Below, in pieces: positions 23,661-32,871 of a stretch of 64,000 nucleotides of DNA. The translations under genes were made by a program, and so were the position numbers. This DNA is from Methylovorus mays (lineage in GTDB: Bacteria; Pseudomonadota; Gammaproteobacteria; Burkholderiales; Methylophilaceae): contig NZ_JAJAVG010000008.1 in assembly GCF_020531915.1 (NCBI RefSeq), forward strand, positions 186,001-250,000, given 5' to 3'. Numbering within the stretch: the first letter of the stretch is position 1; the number at the start of each line of letters is the position of its first letter. The notes below the pieces were generated by a model. That model did no database searches. It had not been told where the DNA came from and saw only the letters and a program-made list of their open reading frames with translations.

Positions 23661-24049
23661 CTACCTCCATGGATGAGTTTCTTTAAGTTCTCCCAAGTCC
23701 ATGAGTAAATCTTGTCACTCGGTTTGGCGGCTGTGGGTGCAACATTTTTTCCGTCCGAGTAGGCTGCTAGAAGAAAATAAGGAATCTTTTCTTCCTGTGC
23801 GATTGCCAGCTCCGCACTTACACCGGCAGCAGTGTTTGTAGAGTGACCGCACAAGATAATGACGACATCCACCGCTTTGATTCTTGTACGGGCTTTAGCT
23901 TTCCAATTACTGTCAATGTGCTCTTTGATTGACCAGTCCGCAATGTCGAAAGGGGTATCTTGATTTTTTGATTGCCCGACCAGCAAGTCTTTCTGACGAG
24001 CATCATTATCGTAATCAAAACTGATGAATGTTTTTTTCTTTGTAGTCAT
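23657..24049 (-). CDS. thsB: TIR-like (MTH538/DUF1863, ThsB-type) signalling protein
   Basis: 130 residues. Strong resemblance to the Thoeris ThsB family: TFISFDYDNDARQKDLLVGQ, FDIADWSIKEH, RIKAVDVVIILCG, TAAGVSAELAIAQEE and KIYSWTWENLKKLI. Glu80 in VSAEL is the likely catalytic glutamate. ThsB proteins sense phage and convert NAD+ into a cyclic ADP-ribose signal. Here the partner is a caspase-like protease rather than the SIR2/SLOG ThsA. The gene lies 101 bp after the integrase on the same strand; the AT-rich gap may hold its promoter. Confidence 0.85.
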   Translation of the reverse strand: MTTKKKTFISFDYDNDARQKDLLVGQSKNQDTPFDIADWSIKEHIDSNWKAKARTRIKAVDVVIILCGHSTNTAAGVSAELAIAQEEKIPYFLLAAYSDGKNVAPTAAKPSDKIYSWTWENLKKLIHGGR

Positions 24050-24150
24050 AGCTCATCCCCATTGCTAATATTGTTATTAGTAATATTTTTTAACATGCCT
24101 TTTAATCGAAGCATACTCTTATTTTATTGCCCCAACAAAGTCTACATTAT

Positions 24151-25182
24151 TCAGACAATAGCCAATTTTTTGACTAACTCCTCTGGATCTGGGTGATAGT
24201 ACCGTTTTAGCATCTGCAAATCTTTATGCCCAGTAATACTAGCCAATTCAATTAGATTGGGGACTTTTTTTGCTATTCGGCTTGTTGCTTCATGACGTAA
24301 ATCATGAAAATTCAAGTCAATCAGATAATACCTGTCGGAGTCGGCACTCATGGATAAGCACTCGAGCTCGTACTCTTTTCTAGCCCGTTTGACGGCTCTC
24401 TCGAAAGACTGAGTAATGGAATCTGGTGACAACCCAAAAACTCTACCGTCGATTCTTCGCGGCACCTCCTTCAATATCGCCTGAGCTGCCGGAGATAGTG
24501 GCACCACTCTAGTTTCTCCATTTTTTGTGTCCTCAAGACGAATCAAATTTTTTTTCAGATCAACATTCACCCACTTTAGAGCTGCCAGCTCGGATCTACG
24601 AGCCGCTGTTTCAAGAGCAAGGCCGACAAGGCGTGGTAATTGATCACTTTCTGTGGCGTTGATAACTGCCTGGATTTCATCATCACTAATACGCCTATTG
24701 CGCCCCGGTGGGGGACTTGGCTTTCTAACTTGGGGCACACCACCTGGAAGAGCAATTCCCCAATCTAAAACACATGCTTTTAGAACTCGGGAAATCAAAC
24801 CTAACTCATGGATAACAGACTGAAGGCCAACCTCCTTTAACCGCTCATCCCTGAATCTCGATAGGACCGTGCTATTGACTGCTGCTAAAGGAAGCCTCCC
24901 AAGCTTTTCTTTTATAGTCTTAATTCTAGATTCGTCAGAAGCTTTACCTTTTAGATTTGGTAGGACCTCTCTGCTGTATCGCTCACACGCATCTGCAAGG
25001 CTAGTGGATTCGGCTTCCGCTCTAGAAACATAGACTCCACGATCAATTTCAGTTTCGACCTCACGAGCCCATTGTTCGGCATCCGTTTTTTTGGTGAATG
25101 TCTTGGTGGCTATGACGTGCTTACGCCGAATCTGAACATGCCACTGATTGTCTCGCCCATCTTTCTTTCGAATTGTCGCCAT
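24151..25182 (-). CDS. int: Tyrosine recombinase/phage-type integrase
   Basis: 343 residues. An N-terminal arm-binding domain, a SAM-like core-binding domain and a catalytic domain with Arg195 (AARRSEL), His293-Arg296 (HDLRHEA), His319 (TGHKD) and Tyr328 (KRYYHP) are all visible. It lies 95 bp inside the right attachment repeat and should catalyse integration into tRNA-Arg(CCG) and, with an excisionase, excision. TGTGCC motifs just outside its start may be arm sites that also place its promoter under self-control. Confidence 0.93.
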   Translation of the reverse strand: MATIRKKDGRDNQWHVQIRRKHVIATKTFTKKTDAEQWAREVETEIDRGVYVSRAEAESTSLADACERYSREVLPNLKGKASDESRIKTIKEKLGRLPLAAVNSTVLSRFRDERLKEVGLQSVIHELGLISRVLKACVLDWGIALPGGVPQVRKPSPPPGRNRRISDDEIQAVINATESDQLPRLVGLALETAARRSELAALKWVNVDLKKNLIRLEDTKNGETRVVPLSPAAQAILKEVPRRIDGRVFGLSPDSITQSFERAVKRARKEYELECLSMSADSDRYYLIDLNFHDLRHEATSRIAKKVPNLIELASITGHKDLQMLKRYYHPDPEELVKKLAIV

Positions 25183-25276
25183 ACAAAACCCCTAGTGTGC
25201 CGAAATTGTGCCAATAAACTGTATTTTGTTTTAATTATCCTTTATAATCAATACATATCTTTGGTCAATATTTAGC

Positions 25277-25324
25277 TTCCGAAGCCAAAGGTCACAGGTT
25301 CGACTCCTGTCGGGCGCGCCATAT
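25277..25324 (+). repeat. attR core: duplicate of the tRNA-Arg 3' end
   Basis: 48 bp identical to 11064-11111, i.e. the anticodon loop to CCA plus three bases. It is the displaced original 3' end of tRNA-Arg and marks the right end of the island; chromosomal DNA resumes after it. Confidence 0.95.
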
Positions 25325-25356
25325 TGTTACATTCACAACCAACCTCCTATACAACA

Positions 25357-27060
25357 TCATCTATCCGCTGTTTGTCGAGGCCGCAACGTACTCAGCAGCA
25401 CAGGCGCATGGTATTCAATCCGGTCTGGCCATTCACGGATGGGGAGAACGAAACGGTCACCTAGCAATTGATCGCCATGATTAAAATGCAGCGTGTCGTC
25501 GGCGTTTGGGTTGTCAATCTGTACACCCAGGCGCTGAGCAATCCACAATCCAAGTTCGTAATGGCTGATCCAGGATTGCTGTATCAAGTCGTGAGGCTTG
25601 TCAGCATCAGCGGAGAATACCATCAGCGGCACTTCAACCACCTCGGGTTGCAAGCGGTTATGGCCCCAACGGCCGCCCTCGCCCAATAGCTGACCATGGT
25701 CGGCGGTGATAATCAGGTATTTTTCACCCTCCAGTTTTGCAAAGGCTTGCAGGATGCGGTTCATGACGCCATCCCAATGCAGCAAGGCATTGTCGTAGGT
25801 GTTGCGCATGCGGGTTTCATGGTCTAGCTGGCCTGTGGTGGACCATGGGGGAGCAAAGGCAGCGTCATGCTGGTAGTTTTCTTCATAGGGAAAATGCACG
25901 GCGCGCATGTTGAAGACGACAAAACTTTTATCGGTGGGCATTTGCTTTTCAATAATATCGGCCAGCAATGCATCGCGACGCTGCATGAACCCGAGCACGC
26001 GGTTTTCTTTGGTCACCACATGGTCGATGAAAGGGCGCCCGAGATATGTCAGCAGCTTGGATTCCTGCGACGATAACCAATAGGTTTCGTAGCCTCGCTC
26101 GTTCGCCAGCCTGAAAAGGTTATGCCGCTTGTCTCTCATCCAGGCCTCCTGGCCTGGCTCGCGTATCACGTTAATCAGTGCAGGCAGGCTGACGGCGGTA
26201 CTCACCCCGGCGGCAATCCCTTGCAGAGGCACGCCATCCAGCTTGCCCATCCAGGCTTGCAAATGCGGAGTGGTATTGCGGGCGGCACCGTAGGCACTCA
26301 TGCGATCGGGCCGCAACGAATCGGCCACCACCAGCCAGATGTGGCGGGCTGAAGGTGATGCGACCTGCGGTGTCATTGTGTACGGCACCATCGCATGCAT
26401 GCTTGTTGCATGAGGAGAGGCTCCCTCCTGCAACCCTTTTACCGCAAAAAATGAAAACACATTCATGCTGTTATGCAGGGCACTGCGGGTAGGACCTGGC
26501 AAAAAGTCTTCCAGATCGCGGTAACTTGCACGTATGGGTTTGGCCGCGATGATGAGCAAAATCAGCAGCCAGGCCAGGCCAAAATACGGCGTATTTATGC
26601 GCGGCGACAAGACCCCATGCAGAAATGCAAGAGCCCCATATGGCAGGCCCACCACCACCACTAGCCAGATATAAGGCCGCCAACTGGCCTTTAGTGCCTG
26701 ACTGACATCTTCCGGATTCAGCAAGGCATTTTGCAAATCGCTCACACCTAGCGGCTCCCCGGTGAATGCCAGATTGGCGAACTGCATGACCTGCATGGTG
26801 GCAAACAGGGCCAATACCAGCAGCACCAGCCATCGCTGCCGGCATAACCAGAACGACAGACTGAGCAGCCAGATCACCAGGGCATAAACGGGTTCAAACA
26901 CGGCATAGTGCGCACTGCCCAGCAGATGAAACAGGACGTCATCGGCCATCAGCAGAATGGACGTCAGGATGGATAGCCCGACAAGCAGGCTGAGTTGACG
27001 CCACGACAAAGCACTTAACACGCGGAGATATCCTTCACTGGATACCCGGTCGCGCGACAT
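25357..27060 (-). CDS. Sulfatase-fold membrane phospho-transferase (EptA/LtaS-like)
   Basis: 567 residues. About five N-terminal membrane segments (residues 20-185) precede an alkaline-phosphatase-superfamily domain: HIWLVVADSLRPDRMSAYG, GVSTAVSLPALINV with the probable Thr/Ser nucleophile, LIITADHGQLLGEGGRWGHN with metal-binding Asp/His. Relatives transfer phosphoethanolamine or phosphoglycerol to lipid A or glycans. The substrate is unknown. The gene stops only 33 bp from the island's right end, so the island lies in the DNA between the tRNA and this gene. Confidence 0.82.
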   Translation of the reverse strand: MSRDRVSSEGYLRVLSALSWRQLSLLVGLSILTSILLMADDVLFHLLGSAHYAVFEPVYALVIWLLSLSFWLCRQRWLVLLVLALFATMQVMQFANLAFTGEPLGVSDLQNALLNPEDVSQALKASWRPYIWLVVVVGLPYGALAFLHGVLSPRINTPYFGLAWLLILLIIAAKPIRASYRDLEDFLPGPTRSALHNSMNVFSFFAVKGLQEGASPHATSMHAMVPYTMTPQVASPSARHIWLVVADSLRPDRMSAYGAARNTTPHLQAWMGKLDGVPLQGIAAGVSTAVSLPALINVIREPGQEAWMRDKRHNLFRLANERGYETYWLSSQESKLLTYLGRPFIDHVVTKENRVLGFMQRRDALLADIIEKQMPTDKSFVVFNMRAVHFPYEENYQHDAAFAPPWSTTGQLDHETRMRNTYDNALLHWDGVMNRILQAFAKLEGEKYLIITADHGQLLGEGGRWGHNRLQPEVVEVPLMVFSADADKPHDLIQQSWISHYELGLWIAQRLGVQIDNPNADDTLHFNHGDQLLGDRFVLPIREWPDRIEYHAPVLLSTLRPRQTADR

Positions 27061-27256
27061 AGGAACAGCAAAAAATCAGCAGGCATATTCATCCGCAGAA
27101 AACCAGGGTATCTGGCCAGATGCAAAAGCCAGACCTGTCGCAACTACGTAACGAAAAACATAAATAGCTGATTTAATTTATAAAAAAATACAAAATACAC
27201 ACAGCATGGCCATTTTTTGCAGGCTCAGCTCACAAAACAGCGCAAATTCTGCAGGG

Positions 27257-29047
27257 CTACAACATCAATCCGGCCCGTTGCAGGCTTGTTATAAACTCCC
27301 CCACCTCCTGATACCCAACAATTTTGGCCGAGCGCATTTCCAGACCTTGCGCATTGAAAAAAACCAGGCCGGGCGGCCCAAACAGCTTGAATCGCTTCAG
27401 CATCGCTTGCTGCTCAACCGTGTTTTTCGTCATATCGACTTGCAATAACAAGGCATCTTTCAGCCCATTTTTTACACGTGCATCGCGAAAAGTGGTTCGC
27501 TCGTACTCTTTGCATGCAGCACACCAGTCCGCATAAAAATCCAGCACAACTGCTCGCCCTTTGGTATCCGCCAACACACTATCCAGTTCGGCCAATGACT
27601 GAACAGGCTGGAAGGCCAACCCGGATTCAGCCACTTGCGGCTTGGCTTCTGCGTGTAAATTGACGAGAGGTTGCAACAGATTCTGACTGCCCGTCATTGC
27701 CCCCAGAAACAGACTCACCCCCATTAACAACACCAGCACACCGCAGCCCTTGCAAAACATCTGCCACCGCGTCTTGTTTGGAGGCAGGCTATCAAGGGCA
27801 TGCAGATAGATAGAGGAAACAACCAGCAGGGCCGCCCACAACAACATCTGAACACTGACGCTGATCACTGGCGAAATAATCCAGATCGCCATGCCCAGCA
27901 TCACGACACCAAAGAAATTACGCACCACTTCCATCCAGCGCCCAGCTTTGGGCAGCAAGGCCCCTGCGGAAGCGCCCACCACGAGCAGAGGCACCCCCAT
28001 CCCGAGCGAAAGGCTGAACAAGGCCATGCCACCCAGCACGACATCATGGGTCTGCCCTATATAAAGGAGAGCGCCCGCCAATGGCGCGGCAACACACGGG
28101 CTGACAATAAGAGCAGACAGCACGCCCATGACAAACACCCCTGCAAGCCGCCCACCCTTGATACGGTTGGTATAGCCCAGCACACTTGATTCCATTCCCC
28201 CGGGCATCTTGAGCTCATAAAAGCCAAACATGGAAAGCGACAGCAGCACAAACAGCAGCCCGCTGGTGCCAAGCACCCAGGGACTCTGCAGGGCAGCACT
28301 GATCAAATGTCCGGAAAGGCCGGCAATCACGCCCGCGACGGTATAACTAACCGCCATCCCCAGGGTATAGGCCAGAGACAAATTGAATGCCTGCAACCGG
28401 CTGGTAGTTTGCCCTTGACCGACAATGATTCCGGAAAGAATAGGGATCATCGGAAATACGCAGGGCGTCAGAGATAACAAGAGGCCAAAGCCAAAGAAGC
28501 CCAGAATCACCAGCCAAAGTTTGCCGCCTTGCAACAAGTGCCCGGCCTTATCCATGGGAATCTCGGGGCTGACCTCAGGAACAGTGGCCAGCACAGGCAA
28601 GCTGAGGTTCACCGTTTTCTCCATGGGCGGATAACACAATCCATGTTCGCTACAGCCCTGATAGCGGGCAATCACGGTGACGGCGCCTTGGGCGGTGGCT
28701 GGCAAATTCCCGGTCACCACCAGATGCTGGTGATAGACCTCACTTTCTCCCAGATTGGGATCCTGCTTCATCTCTCCCGAAGGCATGATCACAGGCAAGT
28801 CCTGACCGTCAGGCCCCATGTGAAAACTGATACGTTTCCGGTAGAGGTAATAGCCCGGTGCTATCGAGAACTCAGCCTGAAAACGCTGGGAAGCGATACT
28901 TTTCATTTCAAGCTGAAAAGCCTGATCGGGCTCAAGGAAGTCACTGCTGTTGTTATCAGGTGCGTCACTTTCAAGCGCATGCGCGATGGGGACCAGCAGC
29001 ATCCACATCAGCAAAAGTAAAGTGTGTTTCGGAAATACGCGTGGCAT
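27257..29047 (-). CDS. dsbD: Thiol:disulfide interchange protein DsbD
   Basis: 596 residues from the ATG at 29047, where a signal peptide (MPRVFPKHTLLLLMWMLLVPIAHA) begins; a longer reading adds 52 residues of unrelated sequence. Three domains: periplasmic DsbD-alpha with CSEHGLC, eight-helix transmembrane domain with TPCVFPMIP and SPCVAAPLAG cysteines, and a thioredoxin-like gamma domain with DWCAACKE. DsbD moves electrons from cytoplasmic thioredoxin to periplasmic partners. Next to the TlpA-type gene operon it may supply reductant to that TlpA. Confidence 0.92.
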   Translation of the reverse strand: MPRVFPKHTLLLLMWMLLVPIAHALESDAPDNNSSDFLEPDQAFQLEMKSIASQRFQAEFSIAPGYYLYRKRISFHMGPDGQDLPVIMPSGEMKQDPNLGESEVYHQHLVVTGNLPATAQGAVTVIARYQGCSEHGLCYPPMEKTVNLSLPVLATVPEVSPEIPMDKAGHLLQGGKLWLVILGFFGFGLLLSLTPCVFPMIPILSGIIVGQGQTTSRLQAFNLSLAYTLGMAVSYTVAGVIAGLSGHLISAALQSPWVLGTSGLLFVLLSLSMFGFYELKMPGGMESSVLGYTNRIKGGRLAGVFVMGVLSALIVSPCVAAPLAGALLYIGQTHDVVLGGMALFSLSLGMGVPLLVVGASAGALLPKAGRWMEVVRNFFGVVMLGMAIWIISPVISVSVQMLLWAALLVVSSIYLHALDSLPPNKTRWQMFCKGCGVLVLLMGVSLFLGAMTGSQNLLQPLVNLHAEAKPQVAESGLAFQPVQSLAELDSVLADTKGRAVVLDFYADWCAACKEYERTTFRDARVKNGLKDALLLQVDMTKNTVEQQAMLKRFKLFGPPGLVFFNAQGLEMRSAKIVGYQEVGEFITSLQRAGLML

Positions 29048-29072
29048 GGAGTGTCTCTCGGAATAAGCTGGT

Positions 29073-31895
29073 TCAGATAATGACGATATCGCCGGAAACG
29101 AGGTCAGGGTGACTATCCCCTGCTCCCAGCTGGGCAATCTGCACCGCCACCTTGGCACCCGTGCCATCCGCGTCATAAGCCAAGACGCCTGTACTACTGT
29201 CATACATCAGGTAGTCGTTTGCATCCTGGGGGGCGCTATTGCCAAGATTGTCGGAAACATCCTCTCCAGCCTTGAATTTGGTAAAGATGGCATGGCTCAA
29301 CTCAATGGTGTCGGTACCAGAGACAAAGTCCACCAGGGTATCGACATTGCTGGCCGAGGCCGCGGTATTGAAGAGGAAAATATCCGCATCATTCCCACCT
29401 TCCAGTTGATCCAGCCCGGCACCGCCAATCAGGATGTCGCTGCCCGCACCGCCATGCAGGCTATCTGCGCCGACACCACCATTCAGGGTATTGGCCGCAT
29501 CATTCCCCGTCAGCGTGTTGGCTAATCCATTCCCTGTCAGGTTCAGCAGGCTGCTGCCGGTCGCACTTGCATCCAGATTCTCCAGATTCGCGCCCAAAAC
29601 CAGAGTGCTGGCCTTGGTCAGACTGACACTCCCTCGCAATACCACCGTGTCATCGCCGCCACCCGCGATCTCAGTCACGCTGTCCTCCAGGCTCGCAACA
29701 GCTTTAGCACCAGCTCCGGTCACTTTCAGGTCTACCCGGTATTCGTCATCCCCGGCGCCACCGGCCAGTTTGTCTGTGCCCGCACCACCGTCCAGTAGGT
29801 TGGCGCTGCTGTTCCCGGTCAGCGTGTTGTTCAGGCTGTTCCCCGTTCCAGACTCGGCACTGCCGGTCAGTACCAGCTTCTCCACATTCGCACCCAAGAC
29901 ATAGTCGACACTCGACTCGACCATATCAATCTCGGTCGCCAGGCTAGACGTTTCTGTCACCACATCGCCAGCATCGTCCACCACATAGGTATCGTTACCC
30001 AGCCCGCCTGTCATGGCATCCGCACCCACTCCACCGTCTAGGCGATTGGCAGCGGCGTTTCCGGCAAGCGTATTGTCTGCCGCATTGCCCGTGCCGTTGA
30101 TGGCAGCCTTGCCGCCGAGAATCAAATTCTCCAGTCCATCGGCAAGCACATAGGTTCCCTTGGCGAGGGTAGCTTTGATGGTATCGGCACCACTGGCGTC
30201 GGTAATGGCATCCGCCAGGTTATCAACCAGATACATGTCATCGCCGGCACCACCGTCCAGTGTGTCGGCCCCTGCGCCCCCATCCAAGGTATCATCGCCA
30301 TCTCCGCCCGAAATGGTGTTAATGGCAGCATTGCCCGTTAACGCGTTATCCAAGGCGTTGCCTGTCAGGCTGAATACCACCTTGTTGGTCAACACAGCAT
30401 CTTCAACATTGCTGCCCAAGGTATAGCTTCCGGTAACCGCGATACTCACCTGGACCTTATCCTGCCCGCCACTGCCACTGGATTCGATGACGACATCACC
30501 CACATTGTCCACCAGGTAAAGATCGTCGCCATTACCGCCAGTCATCGTATCGGCCCCGGCACCACCATTCAGGGTATTGGCCGCATCATTCCCCGTCAGC
30601 GTGTTGGCTAATCCATTCCCTGTCAGGTTCAGCAGGCTGCTGCCGGTCGCACTTGCATCCAGATTCTCCAGATTCGCGCCCAAAACCAGAGTGCTGGCCT
30701 TGGTCAGACTGACACTCCCTCGCAATACCACCGTGTCATCGCCCCCACCCGCGATCTCAGTCACGCTGTCCTCCAGGCTCGCAACGGCTTTAGCACCAGC
30801 TCCGGTCACTTTCAGGTCTACCCGGTATTCGTCATCCCCGGCGCCACCGGCCAGTTTGTCTGTGCCCGCACCACCGTCCAGTAGGTTGGCGCTGCTGTTC
30901 CCGGTCAGCGTGTTGTTCAGGCTGTTCCCCGTTCCAGACTCGGCACTGCCGGTCAGTACCAGCTTCTCCACATTCGCACCCAAGACATAGTCGACACTCG
31001 ACTCGACCGTATCAATCTCGGTCGCCAGGCTAGACGCTTCTGTCACCACATCGCCAGCATCGTCCACCACATAGGTATCGTTACCCAGCCCACCTGTCAT
31101 GGCATCTGCACCAGATCCACCGTCCAGGCTGTCGTTCCCAGCACCACCATCCAGCGTATCGCTGGCCGCCAGGCCAAACAGCTTGTCATTCCCCGCCAGG
31201 CCATGCTGGATGTCGCTACGTGATGTGCCGTTGATGGTATTGGCCGCAGCCGTCCCCGTAATCTCAGCGGAGGCCGTTGTGAAGTTGTAACTGGTCACAC
31301 TGGCCAATGTATTGCCACTTGCATCCGCCACCGTACCGGCAGCGAACTCAATGCTGTATCCCGTGCTGAATTGCAATGCTGAGTCAGGGGTGATGGTCAG
31401 CAGATTGCCACTTATGCTGAGATTGCTGCTACTCGCGGCGGCGTAGGTTTCGATGACGTTACCATCCGCATCCTTGAGCACGATATCGCCGGTGCCACGA
31501 ACCACGTTTTCACTGAAGGTAACCTGAATGGCGGTATCAATCGACACCCCGGTTGCCTCATCTGCCGGGGCAAGCGTTTTTATGGTGGGAGCCGTGGTAT
31601 CCGTCGTTGAAAATGCATCTGGATAGAGCGTCGTCAGATCAACCTTGACCGAACCATTGCTGAATTTGAGGATTTCCACATTCTTTACGCGGATGTGATA
31701 AGTGGCACTGGCGCCCGCTTTGGAGTCAATGGTGATGTAACCATCACTATCCGGTGCCGAAATGGTGAAATAGGATTTGGCAAGGCGATCAAAACTCAGG
31801 GTGTCCGTCCCCGCCTTTCCATCATAGGTCAGGACCTGCCCGTAGCGTGCGATGGTATAGCTATTGTTTCCTGAATTCCCGGTGTAGGTGGTCAT
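29073..31895 (-). CDS. RTX-type calcium-binding repeat protein, probably type I secreted
   Basis: 940 residues, no signal peptide. Residues 1-100 form a beta-rich head found in many such proteins (YTGNSGNNSYTIARYGQVLTYDGKAGTDTL). Residues about 105-208 are an Ig-like SbsA domain (TAPTIKTLAPADEATGV ... ENVVRGTGDIVLKD). The rest carries clusters of GGxGxDxxx repeats (LDGGAGNDSLDGGSGAD, TMTGGNGDD). A C-terminal domain (DIFLFNTAASASNVDTLVDF ... DYLMYDSSTGVLAYDADG) is typical of a type I secretion signal region. No transporter genes are adjacent. Residues about 262-445 are repeated at 624-807 with two amino-acid changes. The start overlaps the apbE stop by 4 bp. Confidence 0.88.
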   Translation of the reverse strand: MTTYTGNSGNNSYTIARYGQVLTYDGKAGTDTLSFDRLAKSYFTISAPDSDGYITIDSKAGASATYHIRVKNVEILKFSNGSVKVDLTTLYPDAFSTTDTTAPTIKTLAPADEATGVSIDTAIQVTFSENVVRGTGDIVLKDADGNVIETYAAASSSNLSISGNLLTITPDSALQFSTGYSIEFAAGTVADASGNTLASVTSYNFTTASAEITGTAAANTINGTSRSDIQHGLAGNDKLFGLAASDTLDGGAGNDSLDGGSGADAMTGGLGNDTYVVDDAGDVVTEASSLATEIDTVESSVDYVLGANVEKLVLTGSAESGTGNSLNNTLTGNSSANLLDGGAGTDKLAGGAGDDEYRVDLKVTGAGAKAVASLEDSVTEIAGGGDDTVVLRGSVSLTKASTLVLGANLENLDASATGSSLLNLTGNGLANTLTGNDAANTLNGGAGADTMTGGNGDDLYLVDNVGDVVIESSGSGGQDKVQVSIAVTGSYTLGSNVEDAVLTNKVVFSLTGNALDNALTGNAAINTISGGDGDDTLDGGAGADTLDGGAGDDMYLVDNLADAITDASGADTIKATLAKGTYVLADGLENLILGGKAAINGTGNAADNTLAGNAAANRLDGGVGADAMTGGLGNDTYVVDDAGDVVTETSSLATEIDMVESSVDYVLGANVEKLVLTGSAESGTGNSLNNTLTGNSSANLLDGGAGTDKLAGGAGDDEYRVDLKVTGAGAKAVASLEDSVTEIAGGGDDTVVLRGSVSLTKASTLVLGANLENLDASATGSSLLNLTGNGLANTLTGNDAANTLNGGVGADSLHGGAGSDILIGGAGLDQLEGGNDADIFLFNTAASASNVDTLVDFVSGTDTIELSHAIFTKFKAGEDVSDNLGNSAPQDANDYLMYDSSTGVLAYDADGTGAKVAVQIAQLGAGDSHPDLVSGDIVII
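29474..30026. repeat. 553-bp direct repeat within the RTX gene, copy 1
   Basis: Matches 30560-31112 at an in-frame offset of 1,086 bp (362 codons) with about six or seven mismatches that I could count. Product of recent duplication or gene conversion. Confidence 0.9.
30560..31112. repeat. 553-bp direct repeat within the RTX gene, copy 2
   Basis: See copy at 29474-30026. Encodes the same 184-residue RTX block. Confidence 0.9.
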
Positions 31896-32869
31896 GTGCT
31901 CATGTCCTCATGCTGTATCTGATTGTTGTGAAGGGGAGGCTGATCGCCCGTGAAGTGCAGCTCTCCGTTACTGTCCATCGCAAGCGACCGAATGCCTTGT
32001 GCTGACAACCATGCTGTTGCATCTTCGCCTTTGAGCATGGCAATCGTGCTGTAGCTGCCCGCCGTAACGCACAAGGGCGCCAGCACACTCACCGATTGCC
32101 AGCCTGTCACCGGATAGCCTGTGACGGGGGATAGCACGTGGCAGTAACGCTTGCCTGAAATTTCAAAAAACCGCTCATAATCCCCGCTGCTTGCCAGAGC
32201 GCCACGCTCAATCGGGATACTGGCAAGCAAGTCATCCGGTCTTCTCGGATGCTGAATACCCATGATCCAGGGAGCGCCATCCTGCTTGGGGCCGACAACG
32301 CTGATATCGCCTCCCAGATTCACATAGCCATGGATCACGCCCTGTGCGAGCAGGACACTGGCTGCCCGATCAACGGCATACTCTTTGCCAAATCCGCCAA
32401 AATCGATCTCCATGCCCGGCTGTGGCAGCCTGAACTGTGGGCCATCCCACTCCACATGCGACCAACCCACCAGCGCCAGACAAGCCTGCAGATCGGTATC
32501 ACTCGGTAGTTGCGGGATATTGAAATTCCAGGCGCGCCGCAGCACGCCGGAGGTAATGTCGAAGAGGCCATCGCTGGCCGTGAAAAGAACGTCCGCGTAC
32601 TGCAGCAGGGAGAGCGTCTCCTCATCACAGTGCACGGCATCCGCACCTGCCGAACGATTGATGCGGGAGATAACGCTGTCTGCCAGATAACGAGAGTATT
32701 TTTGCTCAATGCGCCTGACCTCGTTAATGGCCAACGTCGCGGCAAGCTGAGCCTGTTCGGCTTCAGGCGAGCCAATGACGATCTCGCACCGGCTACCCAT
32801 GGACTTGAACCGGAAGCGATGCGTGGCCGGGGCAATCTGGCTGATTTCTATATCCAAGGAGAACACCAT
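31892..32869 (-). CDS. apbE: FAD:protein FMN transferase (ApbE)
   Basis: 325 residues from ATG 32869. ApbE moves FMN from FAD onto a Thr/Ser of target proteins. Visible motifs are FKSMGSRCEIVI, MEIDFGGFGKEYAVDRAA, VNLGGDISVVG, ALASSGDYERFF and YCHVLSPVTGYPV with the Mg-binding site. No signal peptide is evident, unlike many periplasmic ApbE proteins, so it may act in the cytoplasm. The gene starts 2 bp after the DUF3570 gene and overlaps the RTX gene by 4 bp; the flavinylated target must be sought among these partners or elsewhere. Confidence 0.88.
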   Translation of the reverse strand: MVFSLDIEISQIAPATHRFRFKSMGSRCEIVIGSPEAEQAQLAATLAINEVRRIEQKYSRYLADSVISRINRSAGADAVHCDEETLSLLQYADVLFTASDGLFDITSGVLRRAWNFNIPQLPSDTDLQACLALVGWSHVEWDGPQFRLPQPGMEIDFGGFGKEYAVDRAASVLLAQGVIHGYVNLGGDISVVGPKQDGAPWIMGIQHPRRPDDLLASIPIERGALASSGDYERFFEISGKRYCHVLSPVTGYPVTGWQSVSVLAPLCVTAGSYSTIAMLKGEDATAWLSAQGIRSLAMDSNGELHFTGDQPPLHNNQIQHEDMST

Positions 32870-32871
32870 GG

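Larger units (their letters stand above)
11064..25324. mobile_element. 14.3-kb tRNA-Arg integrated genomic island (mobilisable/ICE-like)
   Basis: Bounded by 48-bp direct repeats of the tRNA-Arg 3' end, with a tyrosine integrase just inside the right end. The cargo differs from the flanks in type: a five-gene conjugation-like operon, a hairpin-rich 1-kb region, two integron-type cassettes, an AlpA-like regulator with a replication-like gene, and an anti-phage TIR/caspase operon. AT content rises clearly from about 20,800 to 25,270. I see no VirB4 ATPase and no classical relaxase, so the element may be a decayed ICE or a satellite that borrows another element's conjugation machinery. Confidence 0.92.

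Noticed and set aside
24050-24150. Possible terminator in the AT-rich gap between integrase and TIR gene
   Set aside because: TAATATT is a direct, not inverted, repeat; no stable stem is present.
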